From Clostridium sp. DL-VIII (GTDB lineage Bacteria > Bacillota > Clostridia > Clostridiales > Clostridiaceae): a DNA stretch of 64,000 nt. The DNA lies in the NCBI RefSeq assembly GCF_000230835.1, contig NZ_CM001240.1:327001-391000 (forward strand), given 5' to 3'. A program made the position numbers and the translations under genes. The notes below the pieces were generated by a model that saw only the letters and a list, made by a program, of their open reading frames with translations, was not told the DNA's origin and ran no database searches. Below, one piece after another: positions 7,324-16,351 of the stretch. Positions within the stretch are counted from its first letter, which is position 1. Each line of letters starts with the position of its first letter.

Positions 7324-9261
7324 ATGTGTAAAGATTGTAAAAAAACATTTTATATTAGTACGCCAATTTATTACCCATCAACTAAGCTTCATATAGGAAA
7401 TACCTATACTACCGTAGCTGCTGATGCCTTATCTAGATTCAAGAGATTAACTGGATATGATGTAATGTTCTTAACTGGTACAGATGAACATGGGCAAAAA
7501 ATTCAAAGAATAGCTGAAGAAAAAGGAATTACACCTAAGCAGCATGTAGATGAAGTTGTTGCTGGAATTAAAGATCTTTGGAGCATGATGAATATAAGCT
7601 ATGATAAATTTATAAGAACTACTGATGATTATCATATTAAAGCAGTTCAAGATATATTTAAGAAATTATATGATCAAGGAGATATTTATAAGAGTTCTTA
7701 TGAAGGATGGTATTGTACACCTTGTGAATCATTTTGGACTGACACTCAATTAGTAAATGGTAATTGTCCAGACTGTGGAAGACCAGTTGAAAAATCAAAG
7801 GAAGAGGCATATTTCTTTAAAATGAGTAAATATGCTGACAGATTAATAAAACACATTGAAGATCATCCAGAGTTTATTCAACCAGAATCAAGAAAAAATG
7901 AAATGTTAAATAATTTCTTAAGACCTGGGCTTCAAGATCTTTGTGTATCAAGAACCAGCTTCAATTGGGGAGTACCAGTAACTTTTGATGAAAGCCATGT
8001 TGTTTATGTTTGGATTGATGCTTTATCAAACTATATAACTGCTCTTGGATATGGTCAAGATAATAAAGAATTATATGAAAAGTATTGGCCTGCAGATGTG
8101 CATTTAATAGGAAAAGATATCTTAAGGTTCCATACTATTTATTGGCCAATTATGTTAATGGCTTTAGATTTACCACTACCAAAACAAGTATTTGGCCATG
8201 GATGGTTACTTGTTGATGGTGGAAAGATGTCAAAATCTAAAGGAAATGTAGTTGATCCAGTCGTACTTGTAAATGAATTTGGGGTAGATCCTGTAAGATA
8301 TTATTTATTAAAAGAAATCCCATTTGGAGCAGATGGATTATTTAATAATGAAATATTCATAAAGAAGATAAATTCAGATCTTTGTAATGATTTAGGTAAT
8401 CTTTTATCGAGAACTGTTGCGATGGTTGAAAAATACTTTGGCGGAGAAATACCAGCGCAAAGTGAAAAGGAAGCTATTGATGATGAGTTAATAGGCTTAG
8501 CATTAGCAGCACCAGGAAAGATCGAAGACGCGATAAATGAGTTAAATATACCACAAGCATTAGAACATGTTTTTGAATTAATAGGAAGAGCTAATAAATA
8601 TATAGATGAAACAACTCCATGGATATTGGCTAAAGATGACAGCAAAAAAGCTAGACTTGGAACAGTACTTTATAATCTAGCTGAAAGTCTTAGATTTGCA
8701 TCTGTAATGATTTCATCATTTTTACCAGATACAGCTAGGAAGATAAATGAACAAATTAATACTTCAGAAATATCATGGGAATCATTAAAATCATTTGATG
8801 GAACAAAAGCAGGAACAAAGGTGGTTAAAGCTGAAAACTTATTCCCTAGAATAGATGTTGATAAAAAGCTTGCTGAATTAGAAGCTTTAAAAGCAGCTAT
8901 GCAGCCAGCTAAGAGAGAGATTACTCAAATAAAAGAAGAAATAACAATTGAAGATTTCGAAAAGATTGATTTAAGAGTTGTAAAAGTATTAGCGTGTGAA
9001 CCAATAAAAGGTGCTAAGAAATTACTAAAATTAAAAGTTGATTTAGGCAACGAAGAAAGACAAGTGGTTTCAGGAATAGCAGCTCACTACAAACCAGAAG
9101 AATTAGTTGGGAAAAACGTTGTATTAGTTGCCAATTTAAAACCTGTAAAGCTTAGAGGAGAATTGTCTCAAGGAATGATTTTATGTGCTGCAAGTGATGA
9201 TGACAGTATATTAAAAATAGTAGATCCTGGTGACCTTGATACTGGAAGTATAGTAAGATAG
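7324..9261 (+). CDS. metS: Methionyl-tRNA synthetase
   Basis: A class I aminoacyl-tRNA synthetase that charges tRNA-Met and initiator tRNA in the cytosol, 645 residues. The class I signature is HIGN (23-26), the zinc-binding knuckles CTPC and CPDC are near 131-150, and KMSKS is at 301-305. The C-terminal ~105 residues (IEDFEKIDLRVVKV to the end) form the tRNA-binding OB-fold domain common in Gram-positive dimers. AGGAGG precedes the ATG. It is T-box controlled, followed by a repeat remnant that starts at the stop codon and then by a hairpin. Gene order metS-tatD-yabE-rnmV-rsmA is conserved in Firmicutes. Confidence 0.97.
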   Translation: MCKDCKKTFYISTPIYYPSTKLHIGNTYTTVAADALSRFKRLTGYDVMFLTGTDEHGQKIQRIAEEKGITPKQHVDEVVAGIKDLWSMMNISYDKFIRTTDDYHIKAVQDIFKKLYDQGDIYKSSYEGWYCTPCESFWTDTQLVNGNCPDCGRPVEKSKEEAYFFKMSKYADRLIKHIEDHPEFIQPESRKNEMLNNFLRPGLQDLCVSRTSFNWGVPVTFDESHVVYVWIDALSNYITALGYGQDNKELYEKYWPADVHLIGKDILRFHTIYWPIMLMALDLPLPKQVFGHGWLLVDGGKMSKSKGNVVDPVVLVNEFGVDPVRYYLLKEIPFGADGLFNNEIFIKKINSDLCNDLGNLLSRTVAMVEKYFGGEIPAQSEKEAIDDELIGLALAAPGKIEDAINELNIPQALEHVFELIGRANKYIDETTPWILAKDDSKKARLGTVLYNLAESLRFASVMISSFLPDTARKINEQINTSEISWESLKSFDGTKAGTKVVKAENLFPRIDVDKKLAELEALKAAMQPAKREITQIKEEITIEDFEKIDLRVVKVLACEPIKGAKKLLKLKVDLGNEERQVVSGIAAHYKPEELVGKNVVLVANLKPVKLRGELSQGMILCAASDDDSILKIVDPGDLDTGSIVR

Positions 9262-9430
9262 GCAGATAAGTCAAAGTCCAAAAGTGATGCTCCAAATCTT
9301 GTATTTGGCTAGCAGAACTATCTATGATTTGGTTCCTTGAACTTAGTTACCCCACTTATGAGTTAACATCATATAAAAATGATTTGATGATCATTGCTTA
9401 CTTTGTGAGTACTCATCTGATGTTAGGAAT
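9260..9430. repeat. Probable degenerate copy C of the modular repeat
   Basis: Read on the minus strand this stretch shares sequence blocks with copy B in the same order: AGTACTCACAAAGTAAGC (B: AGTAATCACAGAGTAAGC), ATCATCAAAT, and a CCAAATACAAGATTTGG hairpin followed by ACTTTTGG (B: CCAAATGCAAGATTTGG, then ACTTTTGG). The left end AGGCAGATAAGTCAAAGTCC resembles the left terminal repeat of B. The matching right end is not visible, so it is diverged or truncated. It begins within the metS stop codon. The right boundary is approximate. Confidence 0.45.
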
Positions 9431-9452
9431 AAGAAATTTTGTGCAAAAAAAT

Positions 9453-9486
9453 GAACGTCTCATTTAGGGGAATGAGACGTTCTTTA
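9453..9486 (+). terminator. Terminator-like hairpin downstream of metS
   Basis: A 12-bp stem GAACGTCTCATT (9453-9464) pairs with AATGAGACGTTC (9471-9482). A short TTT follows. Confidence 0.6.
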
Positions 9487-9487
9487 A

Positions 9488-9817
9488 CCATAAAAATAAA
9501 TGGTTAAAAGGGGTAAATAATAATGCTTTAACTACTTTACAATTTAAATTTTACGATAAAAATATGTCATTTACGTGTCAAAAAGTAAATTTGTAAAATT
9601 ATAATCGTTATATTGAGAAACACAAATTATGGGAAATAATGATACTAAAAAAATAATTAATGATAAAATAACTTATATAAAGAAATAATAAATAAAATTA
9701 AAAATGAAAAGTGTAATAATATAAAAAGTTATAGAATAATATAGAACTTAAACTATATTATTTGAAGTTTATTGTATAAAATGTATAAAAAATATAAATT
9801 ATGGGAAGGAATGATAA
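9488..9817. other. Gene-free stretch before tatD
   Basis: Very AT-rich with no supportable ORF. The only promoter-like signal is TTGAAG at 9762 with TATAAA 16 bp further on (9784-9789), which could drive tatD. Confidence 0.35.
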
Positions 9818-10609
9818 ATGAAGATGAATGAGAAGTTTAAAATAATTGATAGCCATGCTCACTATGATGATGAAGCATTTAATGAGGATAGGGCAAATGT
9901 ACTAAATGAAATTAGAAAAAATGGAGTAGTTGGAGTATTGAATTGTGCATCATCATATGATAGTTTAAAAAGCACGGATAAATTAACAAAAGAATATGAT
10001 TTTATATTTGGTGCATTAGGGATACATCCTGAAAATGCAGATGAGATGGAGGAAGACATATTAGATGAGATTAGAACGTATATTAAAAGTAATGATAAAA
10101 TAGTAGCTATTGGAGAGATAGGTCTGGATTATCATTGGGATGAAAATCCTTCTAGAGAAGTTCAAAAAAAAGTATTTAGAAAACAAATGAATTTAGCAAA
10201 AGAACTAAAGCTTCCTGTTGTTATCCATGATAGAGATGCTCATAGTGACACATTAGAAATTATAAAGGAATTTCCTGATGTCACAGGAGTAGTTCATTGC
10301 TTTTCAGGAAGTGTAGAATTTGCAAAAGAATGCGTGAAACTTGGTTATTATATAGGGTTTACAGGAGTTGTTACTTTTAAAAATGCAAAGAAAACCGTTG
10401 AAGTAGCAAAAGAAATTCCGCTAGATAGAATTCTTGTTGAAACAGATTGTCCGTACATGGCTCCAGAGCCAAACAGAGGAAAAAGAAATAAATCAGATTA
10501 TATTGAATATATAATCACTAAAATAGCAGAAATTAGAAATATTGACCCATATGAGGCTAATTTAAGCTTTAATAATAACTTTGCTAGATTGATTATTAAG
10601 GAAAAATAA
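9818..10609 (+). CDS. tatD: TatD family metal-dependent hydrolase
   Basis: A 263-residue TIM-barrel hydrolase of the TatD/YabD family, related to 3'-5' exonucleases acting on DNA or RNA ends. Metal ligands are the HAH at residues 13-15 (DSHAHYDDEAF), the Glu in AIGEIGLDYHWD, His residues in VIHDRDAHSD and VVHCFSGS, and the Asp in ETDCPYMAPEP. Length is typical. It sits between metS and yabE as in Bacillus (yabD). GGAAGG precedes the ATG. The natural substrate is not fixed by sequence. Confidence 0.93.
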   Translation: MKMNEKFKIIDSHAHYDDEAFNEDRANVLNEIRKNGVVGVLNCASSYDSLKSTDKLTKEYDFIFGALGIHPENADEMEEDILDEIRTYIKSNDKIVAIGEIGLDYHWDENPSREVQKKVFRKQMNLAKELKLPVVIHDRDAHSDTLEIIKEFPDVTGVVHCFSGSVEFAKECVKLGYYIGFTGVVTFKNAKKTVEVAKEIPLDRILVETDCPYMAPEPNRGKRNKSDYIEYIITKIAEIRNIDPYEANLSFNNNFARLIIKEK

Positions 10610-10817
10610 GGTAAAATATATATTGTACTCTTAATCATTAATTCATGTATATGTTTAATTATGAGCTAAATAGTTTGAGTATCAATTTAATATCATTTTA
10701 TTTTAAACTCTTTTTAATGAAGTAATGAGAAAACACGCTATCATTTTTATATATTATATTTTTATGCACAAGGTGCATTGTTACTATACTTCATTAATAT
10801 TGCAAGAGATCACTGGT

Positions 10818-10846
10818 TTGACAACTTTGGAATATTAATATATAAT
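10818..10846 (+). promoter_or_regulatory. Consensus sigma-A promoter of yabE
   Basis: Perfect TTGACA (10818-10823), 17-bp spacer and perfect TATAAT (10841-10846). The start site would fall near 10853, so the translation start must be the ATG at 10880 and not the earlier in-frame codon at 10778. Confidence 0.85.
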
Positions 10847-10879
10847 TCAAAAGACACTCTTGCCAAAGGAGGGAAATTA

Positions 10880-11932
10880 ATGATAGAAAAATTGAGAAGA
10901 TTTATCAAACAAAGTTTTTCTAACGGTCCGAAGGCAAAATTTATAATTGGTGCAGCTGCAATAATGATTGTAGTTGTTACAGTAGTGACGATAATGAGCA
11001 TGAGAAAAACGCTCATATTAAGTATAGACGGTAAAGAAGAGACTTTTGTCACGTACAAGGGGACTGTTAAAGATGTGTTGCAGGAAAAAGGAATTCAACT
11101 ATCCGAAAAAGACAAAGTGCAGCCATCCATAGAATCCAAAGTATCTGAGAAAGAAACTATAAAAATTAAAAAAGCTATTCCAGTTGAAATTAAAGCAAAT
11201 GGAGTGCAATTAGAAGTGCAAACAGCAGAAGATACTGTTGAGGATATGCTCGATGCAGAGAAGAATACATTAGAAAGTCAAGGAATAGAATTTGACAAAG
11301 ATGTAGATGAAGTATCACCTTCATTGGATTCTAAGGTAGAAGGGGACTTAAGTGTACAGCTTGTCAAAGTGGACACTAAAGATGTTGTTGAGAAACAACC
11401 AATTAACTTTGATACAATAGTTGAAAAAGATGAAAACTTGGACAGCAGTGTCCAAAAGGTTAAGAGTGAAGGAGTTAATGGGGAAAAGGAAATTACTTAT
11501 CAAATAATATATAAAGATGGAGTAGAAGTTTCTCGAAATGTAAAGAGTACTAAAACTATATCAGAGCCAAAAAATGAAATAGTAGTAAAAGGAACTGGCC
11601 AAGTATACGCAAGTAGAGGCGGAGATAGGATAAACTACAAGAAAAAGTTTAATTGTACAGCAACAGCGTACAGTAATCATTCGACTACTGCTACAGGGAG
11701 AACTCCTGTTAGAAATGAAGGCGGTTTAAGTACTATTGCGGTTGATCCTTCTGTAATCCCATTAGGAAGTAAAGTTTATGTAGATGGGTATGGATATGCA
11801 ATTGCAGCGGACACGGGTGGTGCTATAAGAGGCGATAAGGTTGATTTGTATCTCAATTCATCAAGTGAATGTAACAATTGGGGTAGGAAGTCAGTTAACG
11901 TATTGGTAGTAGCTTATCCTGGAGAATGGTAA
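10880..11932 (+). CDS. yabE: YabE-like G5 and 3D domain cell-wall protein
   Basis: A 350-residue exported, membrane-anchored protein of the Rpf/Sps (stationary-phase survival) family, expected to cleave or remodel peptidoglycan. An N-terminal anchor segment spans about 19-40 after a basic start. Two DUF348-type repeats follow (SIDGKEETFVTYKGTVKDVL and VQLEVQTAEDTVEDML), then a G5 domain around 150-230 and a C-terminal 3D domain (from CTATAYSNHSTTATG) with the catalytic aspartates in IAVDPSVIPLG, AADTGGAI and DKVDLYL. AAAGGAGGG precedes the ATG, and a terminator follows at once. It is a single-gene unit within the conserved metS-rsmA order. Confidence 0.9.
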   Translation: MIEKLRRFIKQSFSNGPKAKFIIGAAAIMIVVVTVVTIMSMRKTLILSIDGKEETFVTYKGTVKDVLQEKGIQLSEKDKVQPSIESKVSEKETIKIKKAIPVEIKANGVQLEVQTAEDTVEDMLDAEKNTLESQGIEFDKDVDEVSPSLDSKVEGDLSVQLVKVDTKDVVEKQPINFDTIVEKDENLDSSVQKVKSEGVNGEKEITYQIIYKDGVEVSRNVKSTKTISEPKNEIVVKGTGQVYASRGGDRINYKKKFNCTATAYSNHSTTATGRTPVRNEGGLSTIAVDPSVIPLGSKVYVDGYGYAIAADTGGAIRGDKVDLYLNSSSECNNWGRKSVNVLVVAYPGEW

Positions 11933-11941
11933 ATTATTTTA

Positions 11942-11972
11942 AGAGATAACATTAGTTATCTCTATTTTTTTT
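11942..11972 (+). terminator. Terminator of yabE
   Basis: A 9-bp perfect stem AGAGATAAC/GTTATCTCT with a 4-nt loop and a run of eight T. Confidence 0.88.
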
Positions 11973-12097
11973 CTTTAACTAATAAAGGTTTTATCATATT
12001 ATTTAAAGAGATAAGAGTTAAATTACTGTATAATATATTTTATAATTGATTTATTTAGATGAAGAATTATTATTCACATATGAAAGGAAGTAGAATA

Positions 12098-12655
12098 TTG
12101 ATAAAGGAAGTAATTGTTGTTGAAGGTAGAGACGATGTTGATGCCGTAAAAAAAGCAATAGATGCAGAAATAATATCTGTTGGAGGATTTGGAATAAATG
12201 CCAAGGTAATTGAAAGAATAAAAGAGGCTCAGAAAAGAAAAGGCGTAATTGTTTTAACTGATCCAGATTTTGCAGGTGAAAAGATAAGAAGAATAATATC
12301 TAAGAGAGTAAAAGGAATAAAGCATGCGTATATAGCGAAGGAAGATGGGCTTAAAAATGGAGATATTGGAGTTGAAAATGCTTGTCCAGAAGTTATCTTA
12401 AGAGCACTAGAAATGGCGAAAATAACGGTACAAGAGAAGCAGGAATTTTTTAATATGCAGGATATGTTTTATTTTAAATTAACAGGTGATACTACATCAA
12501 AGGTTAGAAGACGTATGTTAGGTAAAATATTAGGAATAGGATATGGAAATGCAACACAAATGATTTCTAGACTAAATAATTATGGAATAACAAGAGAAGA
12601 ATTTACGGATGCTATAATGGAAATAGAAAAACAATTGGAAGTAGGTAATAATTAA
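12098..12655 (+). CDS. rnmV: Ribonuclease M5
   Basis: A 185-residue Toprim-domain nuclease that matures 5S rRNA from its precursor, with ribosomal protein L18 as cofactor in Bacillus. The Toprim signatures are VVEGRDDVDAVKKAI at the N-terminus and VLTDPDFAGEKIRR near residue 50. The start is taken as the TTG at 12098 because AAAGGAAG ends 7 bases upstream and the resulting protein MIKEVIVVEGRDD has the family's usual start and length; the in-frame ATG at 12059 has no such site. The rsmA ATG follows the stop codon directly, so the two are translationally linked. Confidence 0.93.
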   Translation: MIKEVIVVEGRDDVDAVKKAIDAEIISVGGFGINAKVIERIKEAQKRKGVIVLTDPDFAGEKIRRIISKRVKGIKHAYIAKEDGLKNGDIGVENACPEVILRALEMAKITVQEKQEFFNMQDMFYFKLTGDTTSKVRRRMLGKILGIGYGNATQMISRLNNYGITREEFTDAIMEIEKQLEVGNN

Positions 12656-13507
12656 ATGGATTTTAAAGATGTAAAAACTCAAGAATTGGTTAAAAAATAT
12701 AACTTTAAATTTTCAAAGAGTTTAGGCCAAAATTTTTTGGTTGATGATTCTGTACTTAATGATATAGTTGATGGAGCGGAAGTTAATGATGAGGATTTTG
12801 TCATAGAAATCGGACCAGGAGTTGGAACATTAACAGCTGAGCTTTTAAAGAAAGCTAAAAAAGTAACATCTATTGAATTAGATAATGATTTAATTCCAAT
12901 TTTAAAACAAGAATTAGGGGAATATGAAAACTTTGAATTAATACATAAAGATGCACTTAAGGTTGATTTTAATGAACTTATTGGTACTGAAAAGAGTGTT
13001 AAACTTGTAGCTAATTTACCTTACTATGTAACTACTCCAATAATAGTTAAGCTTTTAAAAGAAGGATATAACTTTAAGTCTCTAACTATAATGATACAAA
13101 AGGAAGTTGCAGAGAGAATAAATTCAGATCCAGATTGCAAAGAATATGGAGCATTATCCGTTTTGGTTCAATATTATTGTAACACTAGTATTATAAGAAA
13201 GGTACAGCCAGCTTGTTTTATTCCAAGACCTAAAGTAGAATCTATAGTCATTAGACTAGATAAATTGAATGAACCAAGAGTAAAAACCAAGGATATAAAC
13301 TTTATGTTTGAGTTAGTAAGAGCAGGATTTAATATGAGAAGAAAGACTTTATGGAATGCGGCAAAAACACTTAAAGTAAATAGAGATAAATTAGAAGAAG
13401 CATTTGAAAAGTCAGGAGTAGATCCTAAAAGGAGAGCTGAAACATTGGCATTAGAAGAGTTTGCAAAGCTAGCAGATTGTATTTATGATATAAAGGTTTC
13501 AGACTAA
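12656..13507 (+). CDS. rsmA: 16S rRNA dimethyladenosine transferase
   Basis: A 283-residue SAM-dependent methyltransferase (KsgA) that dimethylates two adjacent adenines in the 3'-terminal hairpin of 16S rRNA during 30S maturation. Visible motifs: [13 protein letters not shown] at the N-terminus, the SAM-binding [12 protein letters not shown], the acidic SIELDNDL, and the catalytic [10 protein letters not shown]. The C-terminal helical domain carries [14 protein letters not shown]. The ATG abuts the rnmV stop codon. Length and position match the family. Confidence 0.96.
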   Translation: MDFKDVKTQELVKKYNFKFSKSLGQNFLVDDSVLNDIVDGAEVNDEDFVIEIGPGVGTLTAELLKKAKKVTSIELDNDLIPILKQELGEYENFELIHKDALKVDFNELIGTEKSVKLVANLPYYVTTPIIVKLLKEGYNFKSLTIMIQKEVAERINSDPDCKEYGALSVLVQYYCNTSIIRKVQPACFIPRPKVESIVIRLDKLNEPRVKTKDINFMFELVRAGFNMRRKTLWNAAKTLKVNRDKLEEAFEKSGVDPKRRAETLALEEFAKLADCIYDIKVSD

Positions 13508-13605
13508 AAATAGTACATTTTATATTCAAGGTTTTAAATGAATCATAATTCCAAATCCCAAGCATATATTATATGGAATAAATATATGTGGAGGGAATAT
13601 AGGGT

Positions 13606-15528
13606 TTGGCACATAATAAATTGTATAGAAATTTTATAATATTGCAAGAAGATGAAAGAGGATATTCTCATGCTAATGAAAAGGCTTTGTCTGGATATGC
13701 GAAAATAGAAGCAAAAGGAGATAAGTGCAAGATTTCTTTTTATGCTCAAAATCTTAGACAAGAAGATAACTATTCGATGGTACTTATTTGTAACAAAAGA
13801 GACCTAAGACAATTGATTGATATAGGATCTTTAGCGATAAATGAAGTTGGAAAAGGAGATACTAGCAAAGAATATTACGTTAATAACATAGCTGGTCTTG
13901 GAATATCTTATGAAAAAGTATCTGGTGCTGCTATTTGCAGAGTAAAAGATAACGAAAATGAATTCATAATGCATGGATTTATGAATGGAGAAGATTCTAC
14001 TGATAATTGGAGAAAATTTAAGTATGTTAAAGCAGATTCTAAGAAATACATTGGTAAATCAGATGCAGAAAATGTAAAGAAGGATATTTATAATACGGAT
14101 GTAGCTAACAAAACTACAATGTCGCAAGTTAGTGATACATCCATAAAAGCATCTGATATAGTCGAGCGTAAAAAGGATGAAGATAGTATTTTATCTAAAG
14201 GGAACATAGAATTAGGAAAATCAAATAATAATTCTAGTATTCAAGAAACAGAAAATAGAATTCCAGAAAGTTATACAAACATATATGAAACTAAAGATGA
14301 TTTTAGTGAAGATAGAAAGAAGAAATGCATGGAATCTAAGAAAGACAAGAAAGATGAGAAATGTGATAAGTGCGACAAGCTTGATGGATACGATTATTAT
14401 GAAAAAAGCGAAAATGTAGAAGAAACTATTACTAAACTAGCCATGAAATTAGAGACGTATGATGGTTCAGTGGACATGGAAGTGTATCATCATATGTATA
14501 AGGATGTTATAATTTATGGCTTCATTAAAGATAAGAATGATTATAATTGCAAGTGGAAGAAATTCAAAATAGAGAAGAAATGTAAAGGGAAAAAAGACCC
14601 AAGTTATAATTATATCCAGAATTATAAGAGAATAGAAGAAAACTTTGAACTGGATAAATTGAATGAAATAGATGATTCTGATAGAAAAGATATAATAGAT
14701 TTTGATAAATATGAAAGTGGTATTAAAAAGATAAAGCCTGCGAGTACAACAACAGAAACTATGGGAACTGGAACAGGATATATGACGCCGCCACCAGCTC
14801 CAATGATGACACCACCACCCGCACCTATGACTCCGCCACCAGCTCCAATGATGACACCACCGCCGGCACCAATGGCACCGCCACCAGCTCCGATGATGAT
14901 GACACCGCCAGCACCAATGGCACCACCACCAGCTCCGAAGCCACCAATGGAGACTACATGGAAGCCATGGCCAGAATATGAAGGAAGTAAAACAGGAAAA
15001 TGTCCAGAAAATGTTAAGCCATCAGCTCCAAATTGTTTTGGACAACTAGATTTAAGTGATGGAGAACCAGAAAGTTTAAATAAGAAACAGCCAATAATTT
15101 CAAATCAAATTAATATAAAGGGAAGCATAGGAAAATACTTTGAAAAAATTGCAGAAGGCTTTGCTCCATTTTTAGGAAAACTAATTGATATAAACTATTG
15201 TAAGTGGTATAAAATTGATGTAAATGGTGTAGAAGATTTATCTGATGAATCAAATTATAATCAGTATACATTAGCATATTATCCAATGTTAAATTATTAC
15301 CCTTATATCAGTAAAGTAGGTCATTTTCTATTAGGATATAAATGCAATAAAGATGGGGATATGCAGTATATTATATACGCTATACCTGGAAGTAAAGCAA
15401 AAAGTGATCAGCCATATGGTGGAAGAACAGGATTTGTAACATGGACCAGTGACAATAAAAGCGGAAAAGGATATTGGTTGATGTTTTACGACTTTAAGAA
15501 TTCTTCAATTGTAATTCCAACCAAATAG
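13606..15528 (+). CDS. Large unknown protein with Pro-rich hinge and internal repeat
   Basis: 640 residues, not recognised. The start is a TTG with GAGGGA nine bases upstream. No signal peptide or membrane segment is seen. Domains by eye: an N-terminal domain (about 8-145); a charged linker with a Cys pair (CDKCDK near 256); a second domain (about 275-330) whose end, YGFIKDKND then WKKFKIEK, resembles the first domain's HGFMNGEDS then WRKFKYVK, suggesting a repeated fold; a Pro-rich hinge (about 393-448); and a Trp/Tyr/Gly-rich C-terminal domain (about 495-640). It stands where Bacillus carries yabG after ksgA, and a membrane-anchored partner gene follows 9 bp later. A spore-surface or envelope role is possible but only a guess from context. 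Confidence 0.75.
   Translation: MAHNKLYRNFIILQEDERGYSHANEKALSGYAKIEAKGDKCKISFYAQNLRQEDNYSMVLICNKRDLRQLIDIGSLAINEVGKGDTSKEYYVNNIAGLGISYEKVSGAAICRVKDNENEFIMHGFMNGEDSTDNWRKFKYVKADSKKYIGKSDAENVKKDIYNTDVANKTTMSQVSDTSIKASDIVERKKDEDSILSKGNIELGKSNNNSSIQETENRIPESYTNIYETKDDFSEDRKKKCMESKKDKKDEKCDKCDKLDGYDYYEKSENVEETITKLAMKLETYDGSVDMEVYHHMYKDVIIYGFIKDKNDYNCKWKKFKIEKKCKGKKDPSYNYIQNYKRIEENFELDKLNEIDDSDRKDIIDFDKYESGIKKIKPASTTTETMGTGTGYMTPPPAPMMTPPPAPMTPPPAPMMTPPPAPMAPPPAPMMMTPPAPMAPPPAPKPPMETTWKPWPEYEGSKTGKCPENVKPSAPNCFGQLDLSDGEPESLNKKQPIISNQINIKGSIGKYFEKIAEGFAPFLGKLIDINYCKWYKIDVNGVEDLSDESNYNQYTLAYYPMLNYYPYISKVGHFLLGYKCNKDGDMQYIIYAIPGSKAKSDQPYGGRTGFVTWTSDNKSGKGYWLMFYDFKNSSIVIPTK
14784..14949 (+). repeat. 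Proline-rich tandem repeat inside the unknown 640-residue protein
   Basis: Seven degenerate units of the pattern M-(T/A)-P-P-P-A-P encoded by CCA/CCG-rich 15-24-bp units. The local GC content is visibly above the surroundings. The units differ in synonymous codons and in one, two or three Met, which points to slippage or unequal recombination. Confidence 0.85.
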
Positions 15529-15537
15529 TGAAATGTC

Positions 15538-16110
15538 ATGAATAAAAAACAACTGATTGTTACATCAATATTACTATTATTAATGTTGGTTTTAGTTATA
15601 ACTCAAAGGTTCTTTAAGAATAATTTTGAACAGGTTGTTCTTATGGATCAAGGAATAAGTGAGTTTACTGAATATGCTCTTGATGATAATAAGTATACTA
15701 TATCTTTGCCAAGTGACTGGACTGTTGAGGAAAAGGAAAGTAAAGGACAATATGTAAGTTATAGATTAGATTTTAAAGACAAGAATAATAAACTTACAGG
15801 TCTTGTTGAAGTAATAAATACCAAAGAAGATTTAAATGCATTTGCAGAAAAGGAATTGGATAATCAGTATTTGGAATATTATAATTCAGAAGTTATGCCT
15901 TTTAAAAATTCTAATAATTCAGGAGTATTGGTTAAATATGATACATCCATAAAAAATGGATATACTTTTAAAAATGAATGCTATTATTTAAATTTTGAAG
16001 AAGGTCAAACAATAAAAATATTATTTAATATAAAAACACAATATTATAAAGATAACATTGAGACTGTGCTTAGTAATATTATCTCAAACATTAAGTTTTC
16101 GAAAAAGTAA
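15538..16110 (+). CDS. Membrane-anchored exported protein of unknown function (PsbP-like fold possible)
   Basis: 190 residues: a short basic N-terminus and one strong membrane segment (about 6-23, IVTSILLLLMLVLVI), then an extracellular domain beginning YTISLPSDWTVEE. This pattern, a short beta-rich domain starting with a 'LPSDW' strand, is seen in PsbP-like exported proteins, but I cannot confirm the family. No lipobox Cys is present. The ATG is 9 bp after the stop of the 640-residue protein, so the two are probably co-transcribed, although the ribosome binding site is weak. Confidence 0.7.
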   Translation: MNKKQLIVTSILLLLMLVLVITQRFFKNNFEQVVLMDQGISEFTEYALDDNKYTISLPSDWTVEEKESKGQYVSYRLDFKDKNNKLTGLVEVINTKEDLNAFAEKELDNQYLEYYNSEVMPFKNSNNSGVLVKYDTSIKNGYTFKNECYYLNFEEGQTIKILFNIKTQYYKDNIETVLSNIISNIKFSKK

Positions 16111-16257
16111 GAAATAAGTGATCCTATTACAAGATACCATAATAGGAAAATTAAACTTATAATATTTTGTATAATGAAGACTTGCCTTAGTTTATACTTC
16201 AAATATAAACTTTATTAAAATATTTATTTTCGGATGTTTTTGTAAAGTAAATAAGAT

Positions 16258-16286
16258 TTGCCAATGGTACGGATAAGTATTATAAT
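16258..16286 (+). promoter_or_regulatory. Sigma-A promoter of the lgt operon
   Basis: TTGCCA (16258-16263), a 17-bp spacer and TATAAT (16281-16286). The predicted transcription start, about 16292-16294, lies at the base of the large inverted repeat that follows. Confidence 0.75.
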
Positions 16287-16288
16287 TT

Positions 16289-16329
16289 AAGTATCAAGGA
16301 GAGGCGGATAGAGCTTCTCCTTGATACTT
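16289..16329 (+). promoter_or_regulatory. 17-bp inverted repeat at the predicted 5' end of the lgt mRNA
   Basis: Arms 16289-16305 and 16313-16329 pair over 17 bp with a single G-U, loop GGATAGA. No T-run follows, so it is not an intrinsic terminator, and it does not cover the lgt ribosome binding site (GGAGGGGAG near 16341). By position it could be a 5'-terminal mRNA-stabilising hairpin or an operator for a dimeric regulator. Confidence 0.7.
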
Positions 16330-16351
16330 ATTTGACGTTTGGAGGGGAGTA

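Noticed and set aside
8301-8645. 114-codon minus-strand frame within metS
   Set aside because: Shadow of a fully conserved coding region; no initiation signal.
14784-14949. Short regularly spaced repeats, considered as CRISPR
   Set aside because: Units are contiguous, in frame and encode Pro-Pro-Ala-Pro; there are no unique spacers and no cas genes.
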